A stretch of DNA of 64,000 nucleotides from Parelaphostrongylus tenuis (Eukaryota > Nematoda > Chromadorea > Rhabditida > Metastrongylidae). The first letter of the stretch is position 1. Every line of letters begins with the position of its first letter. Shown here piece by piece: positions 1 through 11,610 of the stretch. The notes beneath the pieces are model-generated. The model had not been told where the DNA came from. It saw only the letters and a program-made list of their open reading frames with translations, and did no database searches. The stretch lies in assembly GCA_019055375.1 (NCBI GenBank), contig JAHQIW010000733.1, positions 20,986 through 84,985 on the forward strand. The letters are read 5' to 3'. Made by a program: the position numbers and the translations under genes.

Positions 1-59
1 AAAAACTATTTGAGTGGATATAAGTGTCAGATTAACTCCGTTTTTTTAGATTTACAAAT

Positions 60-850
60 TTTTTCCTCCTCTCATTTTGTGAACCAATTTTATAAACGTT
101 TACTATAATGAGGTGATATATACTGCAGCATAGTCTATAAAATTCATTATTTTACTGCTTTTTTGCAGCATCATAATGTTTGTACATTACACATTATACA
201 TCTGAGATCACTGATATGCAAAACATTCGACTGCAGACGTGAGTTGAGCACTCGTTTTGTCAATACTGATTGCATGCACTACTGCACCACCACCAAGGCC
301 ACCTTTTTGTTACCACTCTTTTTTCGGTATGAATATGATTTGATCGTTACAATTTATAGCAAGAGAAGAGTAGCGTAGTGCAGTGGTTAGTGATGCAAGG
401 TATCAAAAGGCTAGGCAATAAGCAAGGCCCTGGTTCGATCGGCTTCGCAACACTGCCTTGCAATCGTTAAACAAACGTCTTGGGGAACTTCTCAGCTCGT
501 TACCACCGAGTGCAAAGAGATTAGTCCAACCAGCATTCAACGCCGTCCACAACAAAGATGGAATATTTGGGTAGCACTCAAAGCAACTCACAAATCTTCG
601 AAGACATTTGAGTAGAACGAATGTGACGAAATAAATTGAATAAAAAAGTGCTGAGATCTCAGGAGCAAATTGCGACAACCGGTCGTTCAGAACAAAGATA
701 ACAAGAGTGCGATTGCATCGGTTATTTCTTGGAGAAAATTTATCAATACCGCAATCCAAGATTAAGTATAGATGGGACAATCCAAAAGCTTCGAAAAGTC
801 GACGCTCTTTGACCTCTCCATCAAAGTCAATACATGTAAATATCAAAGAC
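60..850 (+). repeat. Dispersed repeat copy 1 with tRNA-like (SINE family A) head
   Basis: This stretch matches 2205-2930 in the same orientation at roughly three quarters identity by eye; both share a start near a TCTCATTTTGTGAACC motif. At 371-442 lies a tRNA-like module with a box A-like GTAGTGCAGTGGTTAG and a box B-like TGGTTCGATC. It is followed by a tail holding ATTCAACG, CAAAGCAACTCAC and CTTCGA blocks that recur in the second copy. No intact coding sequence is apparent; the frames in it are broken and differ between copies. Confidence 0.7.
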
Positions 851-2204
851 TCATCCGTTCAGCTGGCGCGAGGTTCGTAATTGTAGTTGCCGCAATGGTA
901 GTCATAGCAGAACATTGGCTAACTTTTCTGCGAGATCGCCTTTCTCAAGAGCCTGGACGTACGAGTACGTAGGCCTGTACTGCTATCATTAGTACTGGGA
1001 CAACTACAATTACTAAACTTAGATCGGCTAAAACGAGAACCTCTTAATAGTACAATGAACTACATGAAACACAGCATATAGCAAACGCAAGTGTTCATGA
1101 GGTGTGCCCTTGTGAAGCCTCATTGTGGTGTGAGGTGTTTCGTTAGTTTAATGACAGTCACTTATTCCGATGCATAGTATCCTCAGTTTGTATTTATTGT
1201 TCAGCAAGTATCAGACTCAGCAATAGCTCAAGCTCTAGCACATTTCCTATTAATATTTTTGCCACACGACCTCCACCTTTGGCGTTAATCTATTCCATGA
1301 ACGAGTGACATCTGAGAGGACCGAAAATCTCTTAAAAATCTATAGTCCTAACTCCTGATGTACCATGATTATCTGGAAAATATCGACTGTTGTCAAAAAA
1401 CCCCGTTCGTTGCGGAAATTCTATTATTTACGTCTTCCATTTTTTTCTGAAAAAAATCATGCTCTAAAATAAGGTAAGGGATGAGAAACGCTAGCTGAAT
1501 GAGCTAATGAGATCTACATTTCCTCGCATCTCAACATAGACAGGCTAGCTAACATAGTTAACCAAAATGACTATGGAACTTTTGAGTGTAACATTGAAGT
1601 AAACATACGACATCAATAATTGTACAGAGTTGGTTCGAAGATGCTCTCCTAGGAACAGTGCAGGCCGACAAACTGACCAACAATGCATCGACCTGAACCA
1701 GTGCCTCAGATGCACAAACTTTTTTTTTAATGTGAACCGGACTAATAAATCAATTCCTCATTTCCATCTTATGCTTTCATGAAGAAAAAAAGGTCTGATT
1801 AGAAAAAAATCTATTTTTATTAGTTTAAGCAAACATTTCGAAAAATATTTTACTAGTAATTTGTCTACGAGGAACATTGCAAAAAAACTGTCCCTGCCTC
1901 ATTGACCACTTCTTCAATAGTATCCGCTACATTTCCTAACTCTGCAGGCTTAGTGATTCGAAGCAGATTTGAATTTACCAGCAAAATGAATGCCTCAGCG
2001 TTGTCCACCTCAACATGAATCATTACCAAGCAAACATAAGAAGTCAAAAAAAAAAACAGTACCTTCAGCCTCGTGCCAATGAATGGTGCGATGCCTTAAA
2101 AAGTGTTGAGTAAAACATGGATCAAAATTTAAGAAATAGAAGAATAAAACGAATATTTGTGGAAATTCAATTATGAGAACGCCACTGATTTATATTTGCG
2201 CATT
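851..2204. other. No gene recognised
   Basis: AT-rich sequence between the two copies of the repeat. No long open frame with splice signals and no recognised repeat were found. A minus-strand frame of 60 codons near 1865-2047 shows no family features. Confidence 0.5.
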
Positions 2205-2930
2205 TCCTTCTTCTCATTTTGTGAACCGTTTTCATAAACGTTTACTATACTGATTTAATATGTAGTACACCATAATCTATCAAAATTCATCAATTACTGT
2301 TTTAGAAAACTCATTAATTTTCCGCTTTTAGCAGCATCATGATGCTTATAAATTACACATTATATATGTGCGAGTGTTCACTGATATGCAAAACATTTGA
2401 CTCCAGGCGTGAGTTGTACCCGCGTTTCACCAACACCGGATGCGTGTGCTAACACTTTACTACCAATACCACACATTTGTTACCACTCTCTTTTCAATAT
2501 GAATATGATTCTATTTTTATAATGTAGAGCAAGACGGGAGTAGCGTAGTACAGCGGCTAGTGATGCAAGGTATCAGGAGGCTACGCAATAAGCAAAGCCC
2601 TGGTTCTATCCCGTAAGCAACACTGTCATGCAGTCGTTCAACGAATGCCTTGTGAACTTCTCAGATAGATTACCTTCAAGTGCAAGGAGATTGGTCCTGC
2701 CAGTACTCAACGTCGCTCACAACAAGTATAGAATCCTTGTGCAGAAGTCAAAGCAACTCACGAAATCTTCGAGGACTAGGTTGCAAAGAATAAAAAGAAG
2801 AAGAGTGCGACCGCATTGGTTAATTCTTGAAAAAAAAATTTATCAACTTCGCGATTCGAGATTAAGTAAAGTTGGATTATTCTCTACGATCTCGTCATCT
2901 AAACACGATCCATCTCGCACAGAAATTTGT
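2205..2930 (+). repeat. Dispersed repeat copy 2 with SINE family A head
   Basis: Direct repeat of 60-850. The tRNA-like head is at 2541-2612 (box A-like GTAGTACAGCGGCTAG, box B-like TGGTTCTATC). Divergence from copy 1 is spread along the unit, so the duplication is old. Confidence 0.7.
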
Positions 2931-3388
2931 ATAAGAGTATACTAAACTTCAGAAGAGAAAACACTGACACTTATTTACTAGTTTTGCTAAACTTTGTATG
3001 AAGCGTTTCGTATCAGAACTGCAAATTCCCTACACAGCAAAATGCTTGGACTAAAGCGGTATAATTCCAAAAATTCTCATGCTTTTAAAATCTTTTTAGA
3101 GAAATTGAGTGTATAATGTCTCCGAGACACTTTCGTTGAATCATGTGCGAGCAGTTTCAGGAATAAATTATACTTCCGCTTCTTTCTTGTTTTCCTCCAC
3201 CCCTTGTTCCCATTGCTCTTTGCTGTATTGCTTTTACCCCATGTTCTATTGAATTTGGGAGAGTGAATGGTATGGTTAGTGCTTGAATAATAATTTTAAA
3301 ACAATCACCATAGCCTCAAAATTCTGCTAGTATTTCGGCATTCTTCGGGTTGTATCTCGCACTGTACCCTGCCATGAAGAAAGAAAAG
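2931..3388. other. No gene recognised
   Basis: AT-rich sequence without a supported gene or a recognised repeat. Confidence 0.5.
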
Positions 3389-3612
3389 TGGTGTCGTAGC
3401 CGAGTGGTTGTGATGGTCGTCGAGGCGCGTGTGGAGCAGAGCTCCACTTCTTAACTCTCTGAAAGTCAACAACAGCGCTCTATGGAACGCCAAAGCCTGC
3501 CTGTACTCGAGATTGTAAGAACGCTTAACCAGCATTTTAGGACGTTCAAGAAGGGGACGAAAAAAACGAATTGAATGCTAGAAGTACGGGGATTCGCACA
3601 ATGAAAAAGCAG
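3389..3612 (+). repeat. SINE family D copy 1
   Basis: The head GTCGTAGCCGAGTGGTTGTG resembles the 5' half of a Leu/Ser-type tRNA. The body has CTCTATGGAACGCCAAAGCC, CTCGAGATTG and a tail GAATTGAATGCTAGAAGTAC. All three blocks recur at 27418-27645 and, more diverged, at 25725-25965, so this is an interspersed family of about 225 bp. Confidence 0.75.
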
Positions 3613-3884
3613 ACCATTGAAGGCAGATCACTAGAGTGTCTAGAAAAAGTGCTATGAAAAAAGAATAGGCAGTAAATCAAAGTGGAATCATATAAATTAT
3701 ATTCGGAGAGTGAAAAGACGTAAATCTGGCATGTGGTGAATGACTGACACAAAGCTCAGAACTCAGTACGGGGCCTTCATAACCCAAGAGTTGTCATCAC
3801 TACAATGTAGACACGACCAGACGGTAGCAGGTACTTTTTGGTTGTCGATAATTCATTTCGATCCTTTGTGGATGGAGCGTTTTT

Positions 3885-4048
3885 AGTTATTTTAGGTTTT
3901 TAGTAATCATTCAGTAACTTCAACCCTGAAAATTTTAATCGTGCACTTCGTTACTCAAAAGACTTCTTCAGTGCGCTGTAGCAGTAAAGCTAGATAGTGT
4001 TTCGCACTCGACGAGTTTTTCACTGGCTACGGTTTTTTTCCTTAGACT
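3885..4048 (+). repeat. R1 AT-rich repeat unit
   Basis: Contains the R1 signature: AGTAATCATTC, then an AATTTTAATCG block, then GCGCTGTAGCAG and a TGTTTCGCACTCG block. The same order recurs at many places in the window. Confidence 0.55.
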
Positions 4049-4295
4049 CTCAATATCAAATGAGATTCCTTTTTATTCAACCGCTTTTAGCGGTGGTGTG
4101 ATGTTTTAAATATGCCCAGTGATGTAGAGTGATGTGTAAAACTTTCGCCTCAAGCGGGACTACAACACACACTTCACTCTTTCCGGGAGCGTGTGCTCTA
4201 TTCGTTACACTACTAACGCCCATTTTGCACACTATTCTTTCTACGCTAGAGCGCATCTATCTTACAGCGCCAGCCGTCAACAGCCTGGCCGCTGC
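4049..4295 (-). repeat. SINE family B, near full length
   Basis: Read on the minus strand, the element runs from a GCGCTCTAGCGTAGAAAG leader through a tRNA-like box A (TAGTAGTGTAACG) and box B (TTGTAGTCCCGC). Its 3' tail carries a small hairpin (CCGCTAAAAGCGG). The same order is found on the plus strand at 4420-4600, and other copies lie near 15450, 18450 and 30240. Confidence 0.75.
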
Positions 4296-4299
4296 ACAT

Positions 4300-4385
4300 T
4301 ACTGTACATCACTGGGTATATATGAAACATCATACCTCCGCCAGAAGCGGTTAAATAAAAAAGAATCTCATTTGATCTTCGAAAC
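4300..4385 (+). repeat. SINE family B tail fragment
   Basis: The plus-strand sequence ACATCACTGGGTATATATGA, with the AGAAGCGGTTAAATAAAAAA block after it, repeats the 3' tail of family B without the tRNA-like head. It is a 5'-truncated copy. Confidence 0.65.
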
Positions 4386-4419
4386 CCAATATCTGTCAGC
4401 TTGATTGGGTTCAATGTCG

Positions 4420-4600
4420 AGACCTACTACCTGGGCCAGGCCGTCGACGGCTGGCGGCTGACAGATAGATGCGCTGTAGCGTAGAAAGAGTAGTGCGCAA
4501 AATGGGCGCCAGCATGTAACGGATAGAGCACGCGTTCCCGGAATGAGTAAGGTGTTGGTTCTAGTCCCGTCTGGTTTGAAAGTTCTGCACATCACTCTCA
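4420..4600 (+). repeat. SINE family B copy
   Basis: Plus-strand copy with leader TGCGCTGTAGCGTAGAAAG, box A-like GCATGTAACGGATAGAGC and box B-like GGTTCTAGTCCCG. With the copy at 4049-4295 it forms an inverted pair about 125 bp apart. Confidence 0.75.
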
Positions 4601-4649
4601 GTGTCAGTAGAAAGCTTAAACCATTTTTATTTTAGTGGTGTACTTGGTT

Positions 4650-4900
4650 CCTAAGGCAAGAAGACTTCTCAGTGCGCCGTAGTGGGCATAAAAAGATTGG
4701 ATTTCACCCATGGAGCGCATTATCGCGAGTCTCGTAACCCTTTCGGGACCACCAGTTGTAATAGTCACAAGCAGTGCAAATTGCCGATTTTTTGGTATTT
4801 TATTAGGGCTTTTTCATCGTTTTGAATAAAAATCTGAATTTTCTAGTGATAGTTCGATCGTTTAAGATATTCTTTACACACTCGTATGCTTCTAGTGCAA
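4650..4900 (+). repeat. R1 repeat, degraded
   Basis: Holds the GTGCGCCGTAGTGGG, GATTTCACCC and AGTGATAGTTCGATCG blocks of the R1 family in the expected order. Matches are weaker than at 3885. Confidence 0.4.
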
Positions 4901-5816
4901 ATATAACGCTTATGTTCGGAAAGAAAAGCTCTCTTTACCACGAAATCACAGTGATGCTGGCATTTTGTCAATCGCAGTAAGATGCACAAAGAATATAATG
5001 ATATAAGTCGCAGTTTTGATATAACTTATAATAAGGAACACCTAAGAGTTATAATAGTGGCTGGAAATTGGAAAGCAATGAACAGTATGTCAAAAAAAGC
5101 TGTTGCACAATTCTTGTGATGCCAGGTCATCGATAACTCGTACCATATCCAAGTTCTTATAGCAGAAATTCGTTCATTTCTTATAATTTACGCAGCGATG
5201 CACACGAGGAAGATGGAAACTTATGGATTACAGAAGATTTCTGTGCAAGAAGAGTCAATCGTATTCAGGAGAACTAGTAAGTATTGCAGGCTACCCATTT
5301 TATCACTGTTTCAGCAAATCCAAGTTTTATTTATAGTATGGGTGTAGAAATCTGTTCTTTCCTGACAATCGAAGACTGATACTTCGACAATGCACTGGAT
5401 GGGCTGCTGTAGGAAGTCTGTAAAATATAATGATTTCGCATTCGCTATGACCTATAGTAGCCACTACATATTCCAGGTACTGTAATTGCACCACGCATAA
5501 TTATATGTATTTTCTAGGTTACTGTGAAAAACTGGACCTGTATGCAAGAAGAATTTTATGAAGCTGCTGTTTGTTGTTGTTATCTTTTATGGAGGATAAT
5601 GTAAAGCTGCTTCATCTTAGTACCGATGTGAGTTTGTTACTCCTTCTTAATTATAACTTGCCATGTTGTTTGCGAACATTTGAGAGCTCACCTTTCAGCG
5701 CCGTCTTGTCAAGAGAAAATACGGTAAAGCCTCAGGAGAAGAAGGGTGGGGAGTTTTTGAAGATGGAGAATTGGAAACCATGCTCCAAGGCTTGGCTGTA
5801 AGCGCTACTCATGACC

Positions 5817-6517
5817 GCTCTTTGGGAGTTGATTGTAGAGCAGACAAATATCTATGGCACTCAGAAGAACGCCGATTGGGAGGATACCACTGTGGAAGAA
5901 ATGAAGGCATTCATAGCTTTGTGTATGCCGATGAGTGTTGTGAAGCTACTACACTTGAAAAATTATTAGAGCAGCCATCCGTCTTTTGTAACCCCTTCTT
6001 AAAAGCACGAGGTCGCGGAGAGTTACAACAAGCACAAGTTGCTCATCGATTTCACTGACCACATAGTTGCCTGTTGCTCATACATCAGGAAGATATGTAA
6101 ATGGTGACTGCGTTTTGCTGCGATATTGCTTTGCAATGACTAATTTCACAGTTCAGGTACATCCGCCTGTTCTTCCACCTGGTGACGCATATGTGCCTGA
6201 TGAACGCGTGGAAAATCTACAAAGAGCTGCGTGAAAAAAATATCGTTCACCGATTTCAAGATGAATTTTCATCTCAAATACTTACAAGATCATTTCGCTC
6301 CACAGCGGAAACCCAGGCCTAATCTCGAAGTGACATTGCCACATCGAGGACGTTGTATTGGATGTATAGAAAATTGCTAACACGTGTAAATACTGCTTAT
6401 GCTCAAAACAAAGCTAAAAGAGTGAGCACGAGGTGCAGTCGATGTAAGCAGTATATACATTTCCGTTGTTTAAATACTGCTCATTGGAGATATGTTGTTA
6501 GGTGCTTTGGCGCTTGA
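5817..6517 (+). pseudogene. piggyBac transposase relic
   Basis: Frame-by-frame reading gives two blocks typical of piggyBac (DDE_Tnp_1_7) transposases. Block one (from 5817) reads ALWELIVEQTNIYG, then WEDTTVEEMKAFIALCM, then VVKLLHLKNY. A stop follows where the family has Trp (TGG to TAG). Block two (6407-6517) is the C-terminal cysteine-rich zinc-binding domain, with TRCSRCKQYIHFRCLNTAHW and a natural stop; an upstream CKYC in another frame completes the cysteine pattern. Stops and frameshifts lie between the blocks, so no active enzyme is made. The catalytic Asp residues are not readable. TTAA target sites and terminal repeats were not identified, so the element ends are unknown. Exons further 5' (from about 5180) may belong to it but are not supported. 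Confidence 0.75.
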
Positions 6518-6529
6518 CAAGCTATAGAC

Positions 6530-6974
6530 TTAGGTCGAAAAATCATGCCGTATAATACTGAAGACATTTATGAAATGAGAACTGATTATTTTAAGATCTG
6601 ATGATTATTGTTATTGAACGCATTATTTGTTGAATGCAACAAGCAAAACTCTATGCATCGCGGGTAAATGCTGACCGGTACTGATATTTAGGGCGAAGTG
6701 CTAATGATTGTTGTATAATATGTTGTTTACTGAATAAATATTTCAAACAAAAGATTAACAGCATCAGTGAAAAATCTTAAAATTTTTGTGAGGAATAAAC
6801 AATTTTTCCAGAAAAGTACTCTACAAAATGATGATTGTGGGCTTTACGCAAGCTTATTTCACTGCGTGCTAAAAGTCACACCACATGAGCTTCTTAAAAA
6901 AATCATGAATCGGAAAAAAATCCGCTTTAGTTCTACACTGTTACACATCGTTAAAAAATAAGAAGTCACAAATA
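6530..6974. other. No gene recognised
   Basis: AT-rich sequence downstream of the piggyBac relic. A 64-codon frame near 6767-6961 is low-complexity and has no family features. Confidence 0.45.
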
Positions 6975-6985
6975 GAGATGCGTTA

Positions 6986-7511
6986 TACTCTTTTTTTCGA
7001 GTGCTTTCTTGAGACCACAGCCGCAATTTCGATATACCAGATAATCATTTTTGAGCCACGCTTGTTATGTGGAACGTTATAAGGTGTGACTTATAGAGCC
7101 CGATACATGTGTTTCAACTTTGGCGGTCTCATCAGTCGAGCGGTACCCTTGCGTCTTTTGCCAGTCCTCTCGGGGCGCTCAGTCCTTTATACTAAGAGTA
7201 GGCAACGACGAACATTCTACACTCTATGTCCGGTGAAATTATCACTGAACACACGGTATTGCACACTAGAATCATTATTCTATGACACTTTTCTTTTCGA
7301 GTGTTTTCTTGAGTGGCGCAGCTCAAATTTTAGTATGCCAGATAAACATTTTTGAGCCACGTATGTCATGTGGTCTGTTATAAAGGCCGACTTATGCATG
7401 ATGTGACCGTCAATATTGAAACAAGTGTATCTATATATCGGGCTCTATAAGTCAGTCCTTATAACAGACCACATGACATGCGTGGCCCAACAATGATTAT
7501 CTGGCATATTG
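6986..7511. mobile_element. M1 fold-back element, copy 1
   Basis: The ends carry long inverted sequences. The left side (TCGAGTGCTTTCTTGAGACC, then CCAGATAATC, GAGCCACGCTTGTTATGTGG and GAGCCCGATACATGTG) is mirrored on the right by CGGGCTCTATAAGTCAG, ACCACATGACATGCGTGG and GATTATCTGGC. An exact 11-bp direct repeat, GAGATGCGTTA, lies at 6975-6985 and 7512-7522 and may be a target-site duplication; 9-11 bp would suit Mutator-like elements. No transposase is present, so it is non-autonomous. Confidence 0.7.
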
Positions 7512-7522
7512 GAGATGCGTTA

Positions 7523-8119
7523 ACTTTCCCTCAATGTTGCCTTCGTATTGAAAAATGAGAATCTTTGAAACACGTAAACTTTATTTTTACTAAAAAAGAC
7601 GTTTATAGAAGGCCTTTAGTAACATATCGTTCTTTCTGATCATAAAGCGCCTCTTGGGTACGTACTTCACTATACAACCAACATAACACCCACTGCAAAG
7701 TTCAAGAGATTCACTTAAAGTGCGAAATCTAATCCTAATTTTCCTGCTTCCGCTACATTAAAAATCAATTCAAAAAAGCCGAATTGGTTTTCAGAATCGA
7801 CACTTTTTGGGCTACCGAACAGATATCAAAACTCTACTGTAAGGCAAGGCCTAAACTATAGCAATGCACGCAAAGCACCTCGGAAGCGAAACGCACTTTT
7901 TGTTCAATGTATGCATAGCGTTGAAAAAATCTACATTCGCTACTCAGTTCAAAACTAAGTATATATTCAGAATCAACATTTTCAAGCTATCGCACAATTG
8001 CTGAAGCTGCGGTGAAAAACCTGTGCTCTGTGAAAAGACCATGTGAACACGAGTGCATATCAGACTGCACACTCTGAAGAGAAAAACACCGTTTTCTCTT
8101 CGTTGCTGTAGCTCAATGG
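7523..8119. other. No gene recognised
   Basis: AT-rich sequence without a supported gene. Confidence 0.45.
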
Positions 8120-9560
8120 AAAAACATTCCCAGAAGCCAAAAGTATTATCAGAACTGCAATTTTTTTAGCTATCGAATGAATATTCAAGGCTTGAGTGGA
8201 AGTCTATAGTTGACGATAAATTCACGAAAATTCGCATGTACAGTGAGTGGTACACGCGGTCAAGAAACGGTTAAATCGTGTTGTGTGCAGCGATTCCAAA
8301 GCCGCCCCAAAAGAAAGCAATTTCTGCTAATTATTTAGAATTTTTAGATTTTCTGTATTGAAATGTTAGAAGAAATGTTGCCTCATGATTCCCACGGGTA
8401 TGAGCTTATCGTTCTCATCTTATATTGCCAAATAAACCCATTGCAAAGCCTTGCCCTAGACAACTTTAAGCCCGGGAATGCATATCGTAATCTTCTTTTC
8501 GTTCCTCCAGCGCTTCACGAAGATATTTCGAAAACCAGAGTCAGCTTCAATCCATTTAAATTTGTGCTATAAAATAACTACGGAAAGAGCATCACAAACC
8601 TTGCCGCCTCCCCTCATTCTGCTGAGACTGTTCCAAAACCCATTCTCATGGCCCTTCACACACCTTAGCTCAGCAGAACCTCTACGCCGGTGCGGAGGCT
8701 ACTTTTCTTTTGACTGATACAGAGCACTACGAAGTCCTTTTTGAACAAAAATATTATCGAAAGCAGCCTCTTCAAGCTTTTTGATGATAATGAGAGTCTA
8801 GGAGCTTTCTCAAGCGAAAAACGTGCCGAGTGTGAAATACGGTTTTATTTTCACTGATATAGCGCATTGAAAAGACATTCACAGAAATAAAGTATAAGAA
8901 TCAAATTTCCAAATTTTCAGCTATTGAATGATTACTGGAACTCTAAAAAATGTAAACCACGATCGCCCCAAGAGGTCGAAAATGTAACTCATAACTGAGC
9001 AGTATCATGACACTGTGAAAAGAGGAATAAATCGTAAATTGCGAAATTTTTTTTTACATCGCTTGACATCAATCACTAATGAAAACGCTCAGCATTAAGC
9101 AGTTATACAATACATTAGACCAAAATGAAAAAGGCAATCTGAGCTTAACTGTGAAGTAGCGAGACAGAGTACGCACCGAAACGATTGAAACATTCAAAAT
9201 TATAATAAATTACGCACTTTCCCATTATCCTCACCCAGACCTTTGGCAAAAACGCGTTTTTCGGATTTTTCGATAGCTTTAGTAGTGATTCTATAGCTTA
9301 AATCTCGATAGCGTTATTTTCAAAAATTTCAATATTACTTCATTCTAGGATTGGTCTCCTCAATGCGCCTTTAATGAAATTATATAACACATCCGAACAT
9401 TTTTCGCTGCGAAGAGCCTTTCCCCTAAACTTTTAGTAATGACTCGGTAGCTTAAATCTCAACGAATTCAATTGTGAAGTTTAATTTTCGAAAAAAAAAG
9501 CTTTCTAGTGCACTGTGGTAGTAGAAGAAGATTGGGCTCCGCAGTCGGCGCATTTTGGCA
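8120..9560. repeat. R1 repeat cluster, mixed orientation
   Basis: Several R1 units lie here in both orientations. They show forms of CTATCGAATGATTA, the GCGCATTG/GCGCTGTAG block and TGTGAAATACGGTTTTATT (reverse of the block AATAAAA..TTTCAC). Spacing between like blocks is roughly 130-250 bp. No coding sequence is supported. Confidence 0.55.
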
Positions 9561-9659
9561 CCGGTATGACCACATCGATCGCGCGGTTGATTCGTCACTA
9601 GTAAGAGGTGCAAATGTTACGAAGTCCCATTCAAATAATGAAGTAAAGATGACGCGACC

Positions 9660-9950
9660 AGTGTAAAGCCCATCTTTTTTTGGCTGCTACAGCGCGTTAT
9701 GAAGTATTTCAAAGAAACCAATCACACCATTGAAATCGCAAAGCTTCAATCTATTGAATGATTGGTGAAAGTCTACAAGCTGAGTGTCGTCCTGCAGAAA
9801 ATGCCAGAGTGTATAACTTAGTATTATTTACACTGCTGAGGCGCATTAGGAAGGCCATTTTAAAAGTAAAGTACATCCTTCAAATTCTCGAGATTTGATC
9901 TCTCAAATGAGTACGAGGATTCTTAAAAAAGCAAGATGCTCGTCTTTCCC
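9660..9950. repeat. R1 repeat units
   Basis: GCTACAGCGCGTTATGAAG, CTATTGAATGATTGGTGAAA and a second GCGCATTAGG block repeat the R1 order. Confidence 0.5.
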
Positions 9951-10164
9951 TGGCGGTTAAAAATAGGTACGGATAACGGAAGAGTACCAGAAATTAACTT
10001 ATTGCTGCTCAAAAACTCTCCCATTTGAGGTTTGCGAATGTGAAAATAGTGGGACACAAGAAATCACTAGATCGCTCAACTAGTTTAGCTGCACTTTTTC
10101 TTGATGAAAAGCTTTCAATAATCAATGTTAATCAATAAAAACCTTCGAAAGATCGATAATGGCA

Positions 10165-10318
10165 TCAGGTTGCATTAAACACTTGCGTGTCGCCATCAAA
10201 GGATAGGGTTTTGAGTGAGAGAGCTTTACTTAATCTGTCATCTGTGGCGAATGTATTGTCTTCCATGCTGTCATCAGCTTCATCACCGATATCCCCTTCT
10301 GCACTTTTTGCAAGCATG
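10165..10318 (-). CDS. Probable 3'-terminal exon of an unrecognised gene
   Basis: On the minus strand a good acceptor (TTATCTTCTGCATAG) precedes a frame of 50 codons ending in a stop at 10167-10165. The peptide is acidic and serine-rich; it begins MLAKSAEGDIGDEADDSMED and ends DTQVFNAT. The exon begins with the third base of a split codon, so a preceding exon ending with two bases is needed. Codon composition and the acidic run look like real coding sequence. It lies downstream of, and on the same strand as, the exon at 13305-13050 and the gene starting at 21004, and may be their last exon. The 13050 donor ends in phase 0, so at least one further exon would have to lie between. The family is not recognised. 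Confidence 0.45.
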
Positions 10319-11440
10319 CTATGCAGAAGATAAATCACTCCCATGGGTAGGCAGGAATTAGATCCATCAAAGCAGAGGACAGATCAGGTCTTTAATGTAG
10401 TTATGAGCAGCTACAACCGGCTACAAATAGTTCTATTGAAGTTATTTGGAGAGGCTATAACCGGACAAAGTACAATAGTATATATTGAGACCAATCGACT
10501 AGAAAGGATTGCATGGAACACCTAAATCAGCAACTTTGTAAAGTGAAAGCTGCTGTCCTGATAAATGGGGTTCATAGCGCAATATAAGGAATACTTTAGC
10601 TCTCAAAGGATAGAACCAAGTAATTGCTGTGTTATATAAAGGCCCCAGCTCCTTATTCAGGGCAATGAAAGAGATGACTGCTCTTGACATTGAAATGAAT
10701 GATAAGCAGGAGTAAAATGTGGATAAATGTGAATAAGAAAGCATGAAATCGTTTCATAAAAGTCTGAAATATGATTTTCTGTAAGCATCTGGGTTTCCCA
10801 TCCAAAAGCATGCTGTTTGAAAAAAGCAAAGGTAGGATTCTTAGGATGCGGCTATGAGACGATATTTATATAGGGTAAAAGTGTATTCATGGAAAGTTTC
10901 CGCCCTTAAGACACCAGAGTAAAGTCTTTTTTGCAAATCTACAAAAAATCCAACTTCTAAAGTCTACTAATTTCGAGAGAATTTCTTCGAATTGTCGCTA
11001 AAAGCGCACCTAATTACACTGTGCAGTACGACTTTTAAAGAACACTTCGTTGTTTTATGGTTGTTTTGACATGTTCCAACCAAACATAGTCTTACTAAAG
11101 TCTCTTTTATCACATTTTTTCTGTTAGTGACGGTTGAGCGCTTTTTAGTGAAGGTAAGAAACCGAATTTCGTTGGAAACTACCACATTGTTATGGTAACG
11201 AGCTAAGCTCGCCGCGCGCAGCGCAGAAGATAACGTGGAACACGGGCACTTAAGCCACGAGATAATACATTTGAGTTACTGTGCCTCATTTACTTTAAAT
11301 GTAAAAGTTCGTCGTTAGAAAGACACACTTACGGAATGATTCAAAACGGATTGATTTCTGCAACTTCCGACGCTGCCTGCGTTGTTCCGATGGTTTGGCC
11401 GAGTTGTCAGAATGTTTCTGGTCACTGTGATCCCCTTGAC
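10319..11440. other. No gene recognised
   Basis: Possibly an intron of a minus-strand gene. Frames of 60-80 codons occur on both strands but lack splice signals and family features. Confidence 0.45.
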
Positions 11441-11610
11441 TTATCAAAAGCCTAGAAGAAAGAGACCATGCTCAGCGAATCTCTAGAGCGAGGAGAACCC
11501 ACTGGGCTACTCTTACACGCGATAGGGAAAATGGAAGTGTTGCTGGTCGTTCAGCTCAAGTCGTTCAATGATCAGCGGGACGACACGTGATACAGGTGAT
11601 ATAGTTCTCC
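11441..11610 (+). mobile_element. RTE-type LINE 3' end fragment
   Basis: GAAAGAGACCATGCTCAGCG, CCACTGGGCTACTC and CGGGACGACACGTGATACAGG match the last 150 bp of the RTE at 54234-57084, including the GTGATACAGGTGAT short-repeat 3' end. Only the extreme 3' end is present, as expected of 5'-truncated LINE copies. Confidence 0.8.

Noticed and set aside
163..378. 71-codon plus-strand frame as a gene
   Set aside because: It lies in a dispersed repeat whose second copy near 2320-2530 breaks the frame.
4129..4404. 91-codon frame as a gene
   Set aside because: It is formed by two SINE B copies and has no splice or domain support.
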